Of a stretch of DNA of 64,000 nucleotides, positions 30,420 to 43,539 are shown piece after piece. Location of the stretch: assembly GCF_000003815.2 (NCBI RefSeq), contig NC_049986.1, positions 6,726,369-6,790,368 of the forward strand, read 5' to 3'. The DNA is from Branchiostoma floridae. Lineage: Eukaryota > Chordata > Leptocardii > Amphioxiformes > Branchiostomatidae. Numbering within the stretch: the first letter of the stretch is position 1; every line of letters starts with the position of its first letter. Below the pieces are notes generated by a model. It did no database searches. It was given only the letters and a program-made list of their open reading frames with translations, and was not told the DNA's origin. The position numbers and the translations under genes were made by a program.

Positions 30420-31945
30420 TATAGAATGGCAGGCCCTGATGGAATCTAGTGTGAAATACGAGATCAGGTCTTTGGGTCGGGAGGACTGCAGTAAAGCCAC
30501 CAATTAATCAAGGAGAACTCATTAGCCACTGATAAAACTTTGATGGCCTGGTTTGCTATCTTTCTCACTATCAGCTAGAAGCAAGACAATGATGAAAGAC
30601 TCTGTATAACAGTGCCTTTAGCACCATCAAGCACTCCCATGAATTCAATATTTGGCCTGTATCCTTTTTTTGGTCATGATAAAGCAAAAAAAATAACATA
30701 AACTTTTTTCATAATGTTCACCAAAGCTAAGATACTTGAAACGAAAAGGGAAAAAAAAACTTTTAAAAACTTTAAAACAGATTGTGAGTGAGCGTTTTTA
30801 GTAAACAATTGGAAAGTCAAAGAATACTTTTGACCATGTATGTCTGCAGCTTTAAATTTGTTTCCGTCTCACTCCTTGTTTGGAAGTGTTGTTGGTTTTT
30901 GTTCTTGTAAATCTATTTTAGCTTACAAAATTTATCAATTTCATGTCGTGAAGTTCAGATTTCTTGGACCATGGAGTGAATCTTATTCCTGTCCTAACAA
31001 CAGCTTTGTCTGTCTTAAAACTGAGGAATATGTCCTCAAGACAGCCCTGCTTTTGTCAGTTAGCAAAAAGCCTATACCCTTTGGAGCTTCTATCTTTCAT
31101 GTGCATCACAGGATCCCATGCTTTAACCAACAAAAGTTGAAGCTTCAATATAATTAATCCTCTGTAAACTTTGGTACCCAATCCCTGTATGACCTAATTC
31201 TAGGAATGAAACCAATTTTGATGAGGTCTTGTGGGGCCAATATCTTCAACAGAATTACTTGTAGATATGATTGATGGCGCCATGCACAAATGACCAATTC
31301 AGAGTGACTGTTTTCATATAGACGAATATGTCCCTGAGGAAACAATAACTACATTTCCGTATATCTATTTTGTCTCTAGCCTCAAAATGTTACAAAACAT
31401 TTCAACAAGGCAATATATCAACCATTAAGTTCAGTTAACTGTTTGTCTCTGCTTATGCAACCTTTCAAAGTGACAGCTACATAGTCCAAAATAACTCTCT
31501 ACAAACTGTTACTACATTGTAACAGCAAGGAGATTATTATTGGGCTGATCCTTGAGCATGGAATAATGCTTTCAGCTTCAACTTACATATTGAATATTTT
31601 ATTATGAAGAACTTAACTGTTATACAACCAATCATAAACTTCAGTAAAAATCGAAAAATCTTAAGATTTTTTAACTATATCCCAGAATTTTTGGTAAATC
31701 TTGAGATGTTTTGACTTCATCTGGAGATGTTTGGAGTTTGATCTTGATTATTTTTGACATAATCTTGAGAATCTTGAGACATTTTGAAAAATTGCAGGAT
31801 ACTTTGAATGACACTAACTACACTTAAACACCAACCATTTCAACTGCAAGAGCAGATTGAAGTCTTTCAAATTAGTGCATGATAAAAAGGCCACTTGCAA
31901 TTGTTTCTGTGTGACTCATCTTACCCAATACTCAACTAAGATATT

Positions 31946-32158
31946 CTAGATTCTATTTGGATTGAAAAGTTATCAAATATAAAGCGGTAAGCAGCCTCAT
32001 ATAGAAATGTAATCTTTGATGAACATGTCTGACATTTCAAATTGTGCATACCTAGATTCTATTTGGATTGAAGAGTTATCAACTATAAAGTGGTAAGCAA
32101 TCTCATACAAAAATATAATTTATAATGAACATGTCTGACATTTCAAATTGTGCATACC
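31946..32158. repeat. Tandem duplication, about 106-bp unit, 2 copies
   Basis: Both copies start 'ctagattctatttggattga' (31946 and 32052) and end 'catttcaaattgtgcatac', with a few substitutions between them. Confidence 0.85.
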
Positions 32159-32565
32159 TACTGGTTAATGTTCCATGATTTATTAGTAGGAGGGTGAGCT
32201 ACCATGTGTTAACTGTTGCGCCGTATTCAGGAGAGATATCTATACCCTCAGGGAAGAGAAACTGCCATGCACCAATTTTGGGAAAGGTCACGATCATCAG
32301 CAGAACCACTGAACAAGCAATGGAGGGAAATAAAAAGCACAGTCAGTCAATCATGTTGGCAAAATAACTGTGATTTTTTACAAACCGTCGCTATCTACTG
32401 TATTTTTTCTGTTCAAATGTATTTGTCATGATGTTTCATAAATTTGTTTACATAAAATGACAAATTATATGAATTATAGGAGAAGGAATACAGATGCTAA
32501 GAGAGCTCCTACACCTTTAATCTGCAAGCATTATCTACTTTTTTGGGTACTTTTCGTCCGAAGTG

Positions 32566-32771
32566 TAATGCTACATTACCTTTATCTGCGGGGTAACCTT
32601 TATCCGTTGAAATATTTGGGCATATCTAGTACACAAACAGTGGTATCAAATTGCAACATTTTCAAGATATCGCAGTTTCTAACCACCGTCCATCGTCTTT
32701 ATATCATTAAACACCGTTTTTAAAAGCAACGGATATAGGTTACCCCGAAGATAAAGGTGAACTAGCGTTAA
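32566..32771. mobile_element. Fold-back MITE (GGTTACCCC family), copy 2
   Basis: Left end 'taatgctacattacctttat', right end 'aaaggtgaactagcgtta'. Internal halves are also complementary: 'ggtggtatcaaattgcaaca' toward the centre and 'taaccaccgtccatcg' after it. The whole element is close to one long palindrome. Confidence 0.75.
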
Positions 32772-33294
32772 ATGGAATTCTATTCTGCCTTTTAGCAATC
32801 ATAAAAAGAATCACTCTGCCCATCCTACTGTCCCAGTAAAAAAATGCTAGATGCCGTATAAAGAGTCTGAAACAAGTTTACAAAGATTCTGTATGTTTGT
32901 ATCCCAATCTACTATACTGTAATTACTGACTTTTTCAATTAACTTTTATGCTCACAGTTTTTACGGAGGCAGCTGTAATCTGAACTTATCATTACTGATA
33001 ACAAATTTTAATCACTGACAGCTGCCACTGTGAACATTTAGTTCCGAGAACAAGTAAAATTTTCTCAAACCATGAAAGTTTGGTACCGAGAAGACAAAGT
33101 GAATTACAGTATGCAAGAACAGATTAGTTACCTATTTGTAATAGGTTTTGAACTTCCATATTTTTCATTAGCTTTGAAATAATTTTGGTCTTAAAACAAT
33201 ATTCCGACTGTCAGCATCAATAATGTTCTTGAAACTTTAAGGTGAATTGGCCTAATGTATAACACACAAAAAATGTTTATGAGTATGGAGCAGT

Positions 33295-33512
33295 TAACAC
33301 TAGTTCACCTTTATTCGCAGGGTAACCTATATCTGTTTTACCTAAAAACAGGATATTTAGGGATATCACGCTACTAGATGGTGGTTTCAAATTGCATTTT
33401 TTTAATATAGTGCAGTTTTAGACCACCGTCCATTGACTTGATATCGCAAAATCCCCGTGTGTTAAACACAACGGATAAAGGTTACCCCACGAGTAAAGGT
33501 GAACTAGCATTA
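33295..33512. mobile_element. Fold-back MITE (GGTTACCCC family), copy 3
   Basis: Left end 'taacactagttcacctttat' and right end 'taaaggtgaactagcatta' are inverse copies, as are 'gatggtggtttcaaattgca' and the central 'tgcagttttagaccaccgtc'. No ORF. Confidence 0.8.
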
Positions 33513-34471
33513 TCAAATTTTAGTAGTTTATAGAAAACAACATAATTAATGTTTTCTGAATTAGATCAAATTTTATATCATTCCCTGAAATCCCTTTACA
33601 ACTCACATTTTGTAAACTTTAATCTTCCCTGAGTGTTACGGAGAAGTCATAAAGTGTAAATGTTGTAAAGATATGCGCCAGTCAATTAAAGACACGCATG
33701 CAATAACATGGTAATGGTTGCCAAACCAATTGCTGATGTAAACCCTCATAAAGGTATTGGCCAATTTTGACACTTAAAGGCATCTGCTAAAGTTGCAACA
33801 ATGTTTAAATTGACTTTGCTACAAACACTCAATTTGTTTAAGTCCCAATTGTCACTTACTTTTACAGCAAGGCATGAGCAATGGTTTAATATTCATTTAG
33901 ATCACATAGTTTAAAATTATATTCTCATAGTGTATTAGTAAGAATCACATAGTCAAGCAAAATATTTCAATTTCCTGTTTGGGTTAAAAAGCCAGTGAGC
34001 TAGGCTACGGGACTAGTTAGGTGAGGTGAGTTGAGGTCAAACGTAGTATACATGCAAAAGCCATCTAGTTCCTTCATTAAGACAAGTGACTTTCATGAGT
34101 TATCGTCTCACTAGTTTTATTCAATTGCCACTTGCCAAACTTTGCCAAACAACTTCAGGGCCAACTTGAAGAGAATCTGATAACCTTTGATAAACGGATT
34201 GCTGTTATGTCCAGTGGCTGGAAGATTGACGGAGCAGACATCCGGCCAACAGCCAGAAATCAAACTGGTCCTTGGACCGCACACAAAGCTGTTGTGATCA
34301 GGTTTGTGGGTGCGTGATGCAGCTTTACGTGGGATGTATTATTCATGGTCATTCTGAACTATAGCACCTTCAGTGGGGTTACCAGAGGGTATATACCAGC
34401 AAGGTGTGAAAGCCCTTTTAAAGCGTATTGAATTTCGTAGTTACTTTCATTGGTAAAGGTACAGCCTTTCC

Positions 34472-34630
34472 AGGGCCTTCACATTGAAACCGAATTAGCA
34501 GGAATCAAGCAGAACCATTCAGTCAATGAAGAATTTGCAACGTGAGAATTTCTAGAATGCACTACGAATACCCAGGAATGTAAAAGAATGGTCATTCTGA
34601 CGACATTCCACTTCTCAGGTGAAGGGGACT
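34472..34630. mobile_element. Partial copy of the GGGCCTTCACA TIR family
   Basis: Starts 'agggccttcacattgaaacc' then 'gaattagcaggaatcaagca', and ends 'ctcaggtgaaggggac'. The same ends are found in the longer element at 59638-60238. Confidence 0.65.
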
Positions 34631-35017
34631 TTAGTCCTGAAGCTCTTCTGAGGCCATAAGGGGAGTGGCTTGTTAATACAAAGTGTGTCATAGGCATGGT
34701 ATTGGCCATGGATGATAGGGCCCATCCCTCTCTTTCTACCATCTTTTACCTCCACAATCAGATGGCTATTCACATCTGTATGAAGTAAAGGCAGTCATGT
34801 AAGACTCTTTACATTATGCCCAAGGCCTCAATTTCTACAAACGTGCTCACTCATAAATGTGAAAACATCAGTGAGAATGAAGCTTGTGACATTTGACATT
34901 TAGAATGTCATATTCCCACGCAAAGATATGATCAGAAAGACATTGCATGATGCAAGTTTTTATCTGTTGAATCTTCTTTTAGCTCATTGATGGGGATAAA
35001 AAAGAAAACTGATGAAT

Positions 35018-35455
35018 ATGGGTGGATACCGAAAATTCAGTTACAGGTATGGACGTGAACCTGAAACATGGACCTACTTGTAATAATCTGTGAAAACTTT
35101 CGAATGGGTGATACTCAAAACAATGGTCAAGAAAGGATTCTGTTAGGTGGAATAACAACGTCCATTGTTATTTCAAAAACCTACCAGAGTCATTAAAACA
35201 ATGCTAACTGCCTGTCTGTTTTAGACCAAGTTTGACTGTAGAAGTCTGATAAAAATGACTATCAACTCTCCTGTACTTCACTCTTGTTCTTTTCTTGTAT
35301 CTCTAAGCCCCAAAGCACTAAACGCCAGTCTGTAGTGACGGTATAATCTGTTCATTTTCAAATCAATTCAACATCCGGTTTACTGATTTTTTCAGGTCCG
35401 TTTTTTCTGAACCTGTCCAACAAAAAAACTGTTTTGTAGTGGTACACCGTACTAC
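35018..35455. mobile_element. hAT-like element, copy 2 (degraded)
   Basis: Inverse orientation relative to copy 1. Shared blocks are 'gggtggatacc' at the start, 'gaccaagtttgactgtagaa', 'taagccccaaa' and 'tttcaggtccgttttttctg' near the end, where 'gtggtacaccgtac' stands for the degraded right TIR. Confidence 0.7.
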
Positions 35456-36696
35456 TGCATAACTAGGCTTCCCTCAGAAAAGCATGCCTGATTAGACAGT
35501 CTAATTGGGTTCAACAAACATTTCAGGTGTGGTAAGACTGCATTAGCCCCATCAGCCGTTCAGTACCAAGGACAGACACCGCCACTTTATGAAGAACAGG
35601 TATACATCATCATTATGGTGAAACATGGGGATTATAGCACAAGCTGTCATTCCCATTCTGTCACACAGTACATTTGTTAAAAGCTTTCAAATGCAACACT
35701 GGGCTTAAGATTCATTTCTGGAAATTCTAAAAAAAAGATAAAGGTGCACAAGAAATATTTTGGGGGCACAAGATGTAATAAAGGTGGAATAATTGTGAGC
35801 GCTCATTACAACAAAGATCCTCCTTTTTAATACACAAGAAATCAAACTTTAGAAAAACAAGACATAATTTAGAATCTTACAGAAAATCTTACATTGAATA
35901 AATTGTAACCAAGGGGATTCATTGTTTTGGGTCGTTACTTGGTAAGACTATTTTGTAAGGTTATGTAACGGGTTACCTCTTTTCCTAGACTATCTATTGT
36001 ACACAATGCTTTGTTTTCTTCAAAATCTTACATGTTTTATCTTCCAGACACAGGTCATCTTATGCTAAAATCAATTGACAAATATATCTAATTTCAAAAG
36101 TGACAGACAAAAAAAAGAACCTCAACATATGTTAGTAACCTATGCAAATAGGTGCACAGGTGCACTAACAGTCATATTTGGGTGGACAAAAGCAGGTAAT
36201 GCCCAGTATTTATATCCATACAGCTAGTCAAATGGAAAGATTGATTGATGGATGGAGAATATTGATATTGACAAGATGTTGTTAAGAATTTTTTGGTTTC
36301 TGAAATATTGATGACAAACCAGAGACCCGTAAATATTAATTAGGCTATAGCTTGAATACTGGCACACGAAGATAGCTATTGGAGTCCATGATGTGAGCAA
36401 GTCAATACCTTTTATAATGGATATATTAGAAGTATATGAAAACTGGCTACAAAGAATGGTCCTAATTTCAACAAATTAGTGCAAAAGTGGTATTTGAACT
36501 ATGTCATAAAATGATTTTTTCTGTGAAAAGCTGTTTCTTTATGATTGTAACCTGCCTACATAGAAAAATTTTATCACCCAACATAACCGTGCTGCCATTT
36601 TTTTTAACAATCTATAAATCACAAAACATCTCAATACACAGCTAAGTAAGAGTTCTTGTTACCTGATTAAAGCATGATAGATGATAAATATGTTAC

Positions 36697-37023
36697 CTGT
36701 TTAAAGCATTGAGGCTCATGTCTCTGGGTAGGAATCCATTTGACAGCTCCACAATCTTCCTAGCTGGTGCGTGAAACATGGCAGACAATCTATTCCACGC
36801 TAAAACACTGTCAAATATCGGACTGGTACCACATGTCTGTACCCAACAGTCTTGTCTCCTCCACTTCTCGAGATTTCCCCTCTTCTGAACCCCACACACC
36901 TTTCACCAGGTCTGTGCACTTGCTTCGTCCATGAGCATCAATACGTTGAAGTTCTTCCATCAATTGCCGACTGATTGGAGTTGGCATAGGGATGCTGATT
37001 TCTCTAAATTTTGTTTCAGGTTC
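36697..37023 (-). pseudogene. Unrecognised coding segment with a frameshift (exon-like)
   Basis: The minus strand reads EPETKFREISIPMPTPISRQ, then continues open as LMEELQRID, VWGSEEGKSREVEETRLLG and TDMWYQSDI before a stop. The adjacent frame continues at once as FDSVLAWNRLSAMFHAP and KIVELSNGFLPRD. The two pieces read as one protein broken by a small indel in a T run near 36812-36818. A plausible acceptor (CCGCTAG|GAA) and donor (ACAG|GTAACA) bound the segment. I do not recognise the family. It may be a pseudogene, a decayed transposon ORF or a real exon carrying a sequencing error. Confidence 0.45.
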
Positions 37024-37963
37024 CTAGCGGTGGTGATGCCCTAGCAACCATGGCCGATCCCATGTCAGGTCCCATCAGATTACCTGGTCCACTGCCTCCA
37101 ATGTTGATACCAGTAATCTCCTAGATCCACTCCCACTGGTAGAGACAAATGATCCTTGGAGGTTGCGCTACCGTCTTTCTATTACCAGCCGAGGTGTGAT
37201 GTTATTACCAAGATGGGGTATTTTATGATTTCTGTGGCCTCCAGTAATCCAAGTCGTGATCAAACATAGGAAACCACTCTAGAAGATTCCTACCAGACCA
37301 GAGGCAGCTTCCATACTCGTTGGTTGTGGTGTCTGGGTAAGTGGTGCTAACCTTGCGTCAGAATATGAGACTGGTTCGTGATTGCTCAGTTTACCTCCCT
37401 CCAGCAATTTATCAAGAAGTTATCAGAGCAGAAAGATCATGCATACACCTCTCCAATAAGGCAACAGTAATCATGCCTGAACCATAAAATATGGCTGTGA
37501 TTGCCGTTCCTCCAATGGTGTCAACTGTGAAGATGTGTCTCCAGTTTTCTAATTCTGTCCAGCATTGAATATACACGTAATCCAAACAGCTAACAGTCAG
37601 ATTATTCACTCAAATCAATTGCCAGTATCAATTAAATCATTAAAGCAGTATGTAATCCACCTAAAGCACAAAGAAGGAATGTCTTTACCCCCAATCAGAC
37701 AAAAATGAAGTCAGTGTTTGGAGACCAATCTGTGATGCCTGAAATAGACCAATCTTATACCTACGGCCTCCATTATGTCGTTTTAGTCCATCTGTGCCGC
37801 CGCCTCCATCGGTGCCCGGTTGTGTCTAGATGAATGACTATTTAAGCCTTGGCACACCTGCGTCCAAACCTGGTGATCCTGCCCGCGCCTTGGATTCCAA
37901 AGCAATCCGTCATATCCAGTTGTCTATTGACAGAGGATGTGAACAAACGACGTCAAAACTCAC

Positions 37964-38121
37964 GATTCAATTTGCAGGTTCAAATCTTCCAAGATGAGGG
38001 GAGTTTTTCGTGTCGCTTTTTCCCGGAAGCTGGTATCTCGACCATAGTCAATTGGGCTGGTGTAGAGAAAAACGTACTTGTCTCTTGTCTGCCCCTGGTG
38101 ACCGTCAATATTCAAGAAAAG
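37964..38121 (-). CDS. Candidate exon of an unrecognised gene
   Basis: The minus strand has a 158-nt open segment with a possible acceptor GGAACAG|C and a consensus donor TC|GTGAGT. The peptide starts LFLNIDGHQGQTRDKYVF, continues LYTSPIDYGRDTSFREKATR and ends ILEDLNLQIE. It has protein-like composition and lies about 940 bp upstream of the frameshifted segment at 36697-37023 on the same strand. A further minus-strand open fragment at 37424-37600 (NWRHIFTVDTIGGTAITAIF) may belong with it. No function is assigned. Confidence 0.35.
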
Positions 38122-38381
38122 CTGTTCCCAATCGTGACATTAGGTATGCAAAATTGATTTTCCATACGTAAAACTGCCCAGGAAATGCCATTGTTGCTGA
38201 TGCGACAGTTCAAGTGGAACCTATTAAGAGTGGTTGAACTTGCCTCCAACTGCCTGCTTATCCAAACTGCAAGCAGATTATTTGGTCGACAAACTAGTGT
38301 GGCCTTTTACAACTTAGATAAAAACTTGCAGTCTAGTTAAGCCTTGGCTTCTCCTCCCTGAAACTAATCAGTGTCTGGTAC

Positions 38382-38627
38382 TCAATCAGTAAGAGCGGCA
38401 CTGACGTTGGTGGTAGAAAATTCATACTCAATCACAGGCAGCGGTGACAATATAACCACAGTCATCAGGCAGATGTTCGCAGATTTGGTCCTCTCTTGTA
38501 GCAACTCTTCTATCAGGTCCAGATCTTTATGGCTGTAATTGCGTCCCTCTGGTTTCACAGAGAGGTCCTGTCTGAAGATGGATGTGATGACGAATGGTCG
38601 CAGGACCTGGCTGATGTCATCAGTCAA
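38382..38627 (-). other. Protein-like minus-strand open segment, possible exon of the same locus
   Basis: Encodes SQVLRPFVITSIFRQDLSV then PEGRNYSHKDLDLIEELLQE before a hydrophobic stretch and a stop. There is no ATG, so it would need a spliced or broken context. GC content is above that of the flanks. Confidence 0.3.
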
Positions 38628-40098
38628 CTTGAATCAAGCTCTGCAAACGGTCTTCCTTGGAAGCCTGCCCCCTCACTTGTCAAGGAACAATGGAACTGTC
38701 CGTCCCGAGGATATCAGAGCACACCCCTGGTCCCCAGCGTCATCAAATATGCATGGTGGTAACGGTGATAAAGACGAAGTATCCAATAAGTACAAACTGT
38801 ACGACTCTAATATCTAGAAGCTGGAGTAGTTTCTGGTAACATTATAATTATGACGAGGCAAATGAAAAGAGTAACATTACAGTAACGGAAGTGCGAGATT
38901 TCCAACCATAAACTGTGCAGAATATAACGTGATAACCTAACTGCTGTCACCAATAGCAGAGGAGATAAAGTTGTATTGGGCAATTTGCCAACAACGATAG
39001 TAATCTATGCACGCCACATGTCGTAAAACAAAAATATGTCATGAAAGGAATTGGACCATATCAGGATACACCAATGAGACTCCCATAAGACTACGTATGA
39101 CTCTTTATTACATTCTAGAGGGATCAAGTGTGAAAATCGATGGGGAAGGTGACAAGTAGGCTTGATAAAACCACTGGGAAAAGCATGGACAAACGCAGCA
39201 AAATATCCTATGCCATATACACATTATATTGTGTTACATCTTAAAAGGTTGCAGGAAGAAAGATAACAGTACGGTAGCTATATATGAATTAAGATGATTG
39301 CAAAAATCATGTACCTGCAAGCAAAGCTTCTTCTACTATGAAAAAATTGAATGCTTTAGATTAAAAATGCTCAATATTTTATACAGAAAACTTAATATAT
39401 AAATTTATTATATAATATTTTCAAAACTGCCACCTCTCTCAAGGCCGATAGGCCAATGTGAGATATGAATATTGCCCTAGAAAGTCGGTATTTGATTTCC
39501 TTGTAGGCTTTAACTGCCCTTTTATAGTTTATGATATCCCTAAAGTTCAATTTAAGTGTTATAAAGGTTTACCTTTTTCTATGATGTACTCTACCAAGTC
39601 ACAGATGAACTTTCATACTAGTGCTAGTGCTATCATAAATATTGTTAAGCTAACAGCAATCAGAATACAATAAGAATTTCTAAAAGAAAGAAATTAAGTG
39701 TAGAGCTCTTATCGCTATTTGATTAGGGTAAACGTCACAAGATTACGTCTTTGCCAGGCAACAGAATGCAGCTATCAGCTGAACTGACAGCAAACCCACG
39801 CAACAGCAATTGTCTGGGTTTAACTAGCAATTATAATGCCTGTTCCACCAGAAAATATCAGTAATGACTGCAAAATGAACTACGCTGAAACCTTAAACAG
39901 CATAACTGTCAATAACAATGCTGGTATCATATTTCTTCTGACAATTATGATGGCGCAGCAGAAAATCCACAAAATCCAGAATCCATGTTGGGATCTGAGG
40001 GCAGGCCTGTAACAATTAGTCTAGCTTTACAATTGATGGTAAGTCAATAGAAACTCGAGTGTCTTAATACTCAAGCTGAATGCACAAAGCTCTGTAGG

Positions 40099-40522
40099 TA
40101 AGGCCTAGGAAAAATATTTTGTGTTTCCTGTTTCAGTCTTTAAAATAAGTAGGGTCGGTAGGTAGGACTATCTTTTTTTCTCTTGTATATTTTAGGCTAG
40201 CCAGAACTATAGTGATACAGAATACAATACAGTTGAACAAAGTAAATTGAAATGCATGAGGACACTTGTCTTTCAATGTCACATTTTGTGCTTTGTGTAG
40301 TGTTATAGTTTGAATAGACTGACTGACATTAGCATATTAAGATACATTCATTCTTCATTAGATAGGACAAGCAGTGTTAACGTTTTTACGTCAATAGGAA
40401 GCAGGCTGAATAAAAATTCTAACTGGAAGCTATGTGACTCCTACCCCCAAAAGTCTAGGGTTGGCAGGTTTTTCCAGGGCAGGTAGGGAAACAGGAAACA
40501 CAACATTTTTTGCCAGGCCTAA
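40099..40522 (-). mobile_element. TTAGGCCTAG MITE family, copy 2 (inverted)
   Basis: Opposite orientation to copies 1 and 3. Starts AAGGCCTAGGAAAAA with 'ttttgtgtttcctgtttc' and ends 'aggaaacacaacattttt' plus AGGCCTAA. It has about 40 bp of extra interior compared with copy 1. Confidence 0.8.
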
Positions 40523-40690
40523 TACACAGAGAATCAATGTTATTGGATGAAGCAACATGACATTTACTCTGTAGACTGGTGGGATCTGTAAACCTTTTAA
40601 AATTATCAGCTCGGAGACTCTTGGAAATGTCAGACTCTTGTGCTGAGATGGTACGTAATACAATTACTGAGTACTCTATAATTTATAACG

Positions 40691-41080
40691 TTAAGGCTTA
40701 AGAAAAAATGTTGTGTTTCCTGTTTCCCTACCTACCCTAGAAAAACCTGCCGACCCTAGACTTTTTGGGGTGGCAGTTGAGTCACATAGTTTCCAGTTAG
40801 AATTCTTATTCAGCCTGCTTCCTATTGAAGTAAAAACACTGCTTGTCTTATCTAATGAAGGATAGATGTATCTATTATGCACAAAATTGAAGTTTGACGT
40901 TGAAAGACAAGTGTCCTCATGCATTTCAGTTTACTTTGTTCAACTGTATTGTAATAATTGTATCACAGTCTGTTGTTTTGCCCAGCCTACAAAAATTACA
41001 AGAAAATAGATAATCCCAACCTACCGACCTTATTTTTTTCAGAACTAAAACAGGAAACCCAACATTTTCCCTAGGCCTAA
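40691..41080 (+). mobile_element. TTAGGCCTAG MITE family, copy 3
   Basis: Starts 'ttaaggcttaagaaaaaatg' with 'ttgtgtttcctgtttcccta' and ends 'caggaaacccaacattttcc' plus CTAGGCCTAA. It lies 168 bp from copy 2 in the opposite orientation. Confidence 0.82.
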
Positions 41081-43539
41081 GTGTTATCTGCAAGCAGCAA
41101 TAATGGCCTGATCCATATGGGCTAATCCACTTAATATGACAAAGTTGAAAAAATATGGTTTTTACCACCAGTCCTTTTTCTTGATTTTCGGCAAAAGAGT
41201 CATTTGGGTGTAACAAAGTTTATACTATATTTACTAGCCTTGACCCAAATTACACTTATAATTAATAATTGTGTCTAGTTAAGATTGCTTTTATTGATTT
41301 TGTGAGCAGATTAAAAATTGCACTAGAGGGTTGAAACTTACACCAAATACCTAATATCATGATTATAATCTAACAAGAGATTCTTAAGTAATGCTGTACA
41401 CAAACATACCGCTATACACAAAACAATACAGCCATTTTTCATTATAAAGGTAATTAAGAAATGAACAGGTAAATGTAAATGCTGAACATCAGTAGGGGGA
41501 AAGCATTTTTAAGTCCCCATATCGATCCAATACTGATAAGCAACCCGCATCATTTATCAAAAATGATTTCAACTGGCGCCTCTAGAATCTGTCTGTCAAT
41601 CAAAATGTCAACCAAAATCTGATCAAAGTGACATGGTTTATTGGAAGGACTTTGTTTAGGTACCTTTAAAAGATTTCCTCATCTCTATTTGACAGGATGA
41701 TCTCGGGATTAAGAATAATGGAGCAGAACATGATTTCATACGGTCCATAACTCTTCTATATTAAATTGATAAAGAATTCTAGAAATCTAAGACCAAGAAT
41801 TTTATGCCAAGGATTGGATGAAACAGAGGTAGACATACCAAAAAGGTAAAAAGTTCAGCAATGACATATTACAAGTAGAGGGCCATTATGTCACTGATGT
41901 TGACTTGGCTAATAAATCCTACAGTAATATAATCAGGTACTCAGCTGTTGCAAATGCAAACTTGTTTGTAGCAAAATACCTATCAAAAGTACAGATTGGG
42001 TATGAGAACTTGCCATCTAGAAATAGATTACCTATTCCTCTATGGGTATAGTGTTATCTTGAAATAATCCTGCATCAAAAAAGGTAAATGGTTCAAATAG
42101 ACCAAAGTAATAGCCACCTTAGGTGCAAAGAAAAGAACAGTCCAATCCAAATGTCCCAAATGGCACACAAGAATCAACTATCCAATTTCGTGCTGCATTG
42201 GCAGTGTGGAAGAGGTAGCAGTTGGAAGTAATGGCTTTGGTTTCTTTTGAATCCAGAGGCTACCTTTGGGGGTATGCCTTGTTGCCTAGATGTGGATATC
42301 AATGGCTGCTTATAGTATGCTTTGCTAAATTGTCTCAATGCTCACTCTTGGGTCTACCATAGGCCTCTTAGCATCAACAGAAATAGTACAGCATAGCATT
42401 CCATTTAAAGTCTCTCTTCTTTACTCATTTTTACCTATTTTCTTAATATAGTACTGGATATTGCTAATTGAAACTGTTGTTACTGTCCATAGTGCTGAAA
42501 TTTATGCAGTTGCCATCCAATATGATACTATATACAATATGCTAGCTATTCTTTTACTACTACTGTGCAAAGGTATATGACAGTAACCAATGTATTTGAA
42601 GCATGTGTCTTTGAATTCTACTAAGGTTGAAAGGTTATCAGAAATCCAATCATTTGAGCTAGAAATATGGAGCAGACGTCAGTAACTTTGGACTACAATT
42701 TCCAACATTCAAGATTTATCTTTCTACTGCCAATACGTATTGAGTATAGAAATTCAATATTAAAATTTACAATCAATGAATATGATTCTACACCTTTGTT
42801 TCAGCATCTGTGTAGATGAGCACATACTATAAACACCGAATACTTTGACACCGAGTATAAAAGTTTGTACATGACACATTATACATAACTTTCAGTCGAC
42901 AGGTATATCTGAAATCATTACTGCGTGCAATAGGAACATAGGTCTGATTTATTTGTAATCTTACATTGTGGTACTGTGGTATCAAAGCTTTGTTGCTGCA
43001 TTATCAATTTCCAAGCTGACGGTGCCTCCTATTGGATAAGAACTCTACTGTCTATTCTTAGCTTTTCCTTGGAGTTTATCTCTGTCATTTTGTGCTGTTG
43101 ATGTATTGAATGTTATTGTGTGATGTCTCACTTGAATAGCTAGTCATTGAGACTGTCACACTTTTTCCTGTGAGACAGTGCCAGACTTATTGATGGCTCT
43201 TTGCTGAAGATTTAAAGATCGCTGCAATATTTCCTGACCTTTTTCTCCAATTTTTTTTTCAATAGCTCTTTTAGTTTGTGATGAATCATCACTTTGAGAA
43301 GTCATTCCTATCACTTAAAACAGGGAATCAAGATGTTCCTTTAATAACAAGTAAATGTCAAGAAATACATTTTTTCATACAGGTAGCAAAGGAATACATA
43401 TTTTCAATTAGTAAAAGCTTCCATAATAGATATTTACAATACGCTGAGTTAACTGGGTAATGTCAGTCTCATGGATAAAGATATTTCAGGAACAGAAGCA
43501 GAGTAGAAAGACAAAACTTTTCATTCCAAATCTTTCATA

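Larger units (their letters stand above)
24261..36695. other. Intergenic region with repeats
   Basis: No intact gene recognised. It holds a short duplicated motif near 24510 and 24725 ('ggcggaatatgaaat'), a SINE at 25795-25970, a satellite at 28505-29645 with an assembly gap, MITEs at 30041, 32566 and 33295, a tandem duplication at 31946, a partial TIR element at 34472 and a hAT-like copy at 35018. A 20-bp palindrome (ttcaattcgaacgaattgaa) sits at 27756-27775. Confidence 0.7.

Noticed and set aside
37849-38157. Plus-strand 102-codon ORF as a gene
   Set aside because: The minus strand over the same bases gives a more protein-like reading with a GTGAGT donor; the plus frame is probably its shadow.
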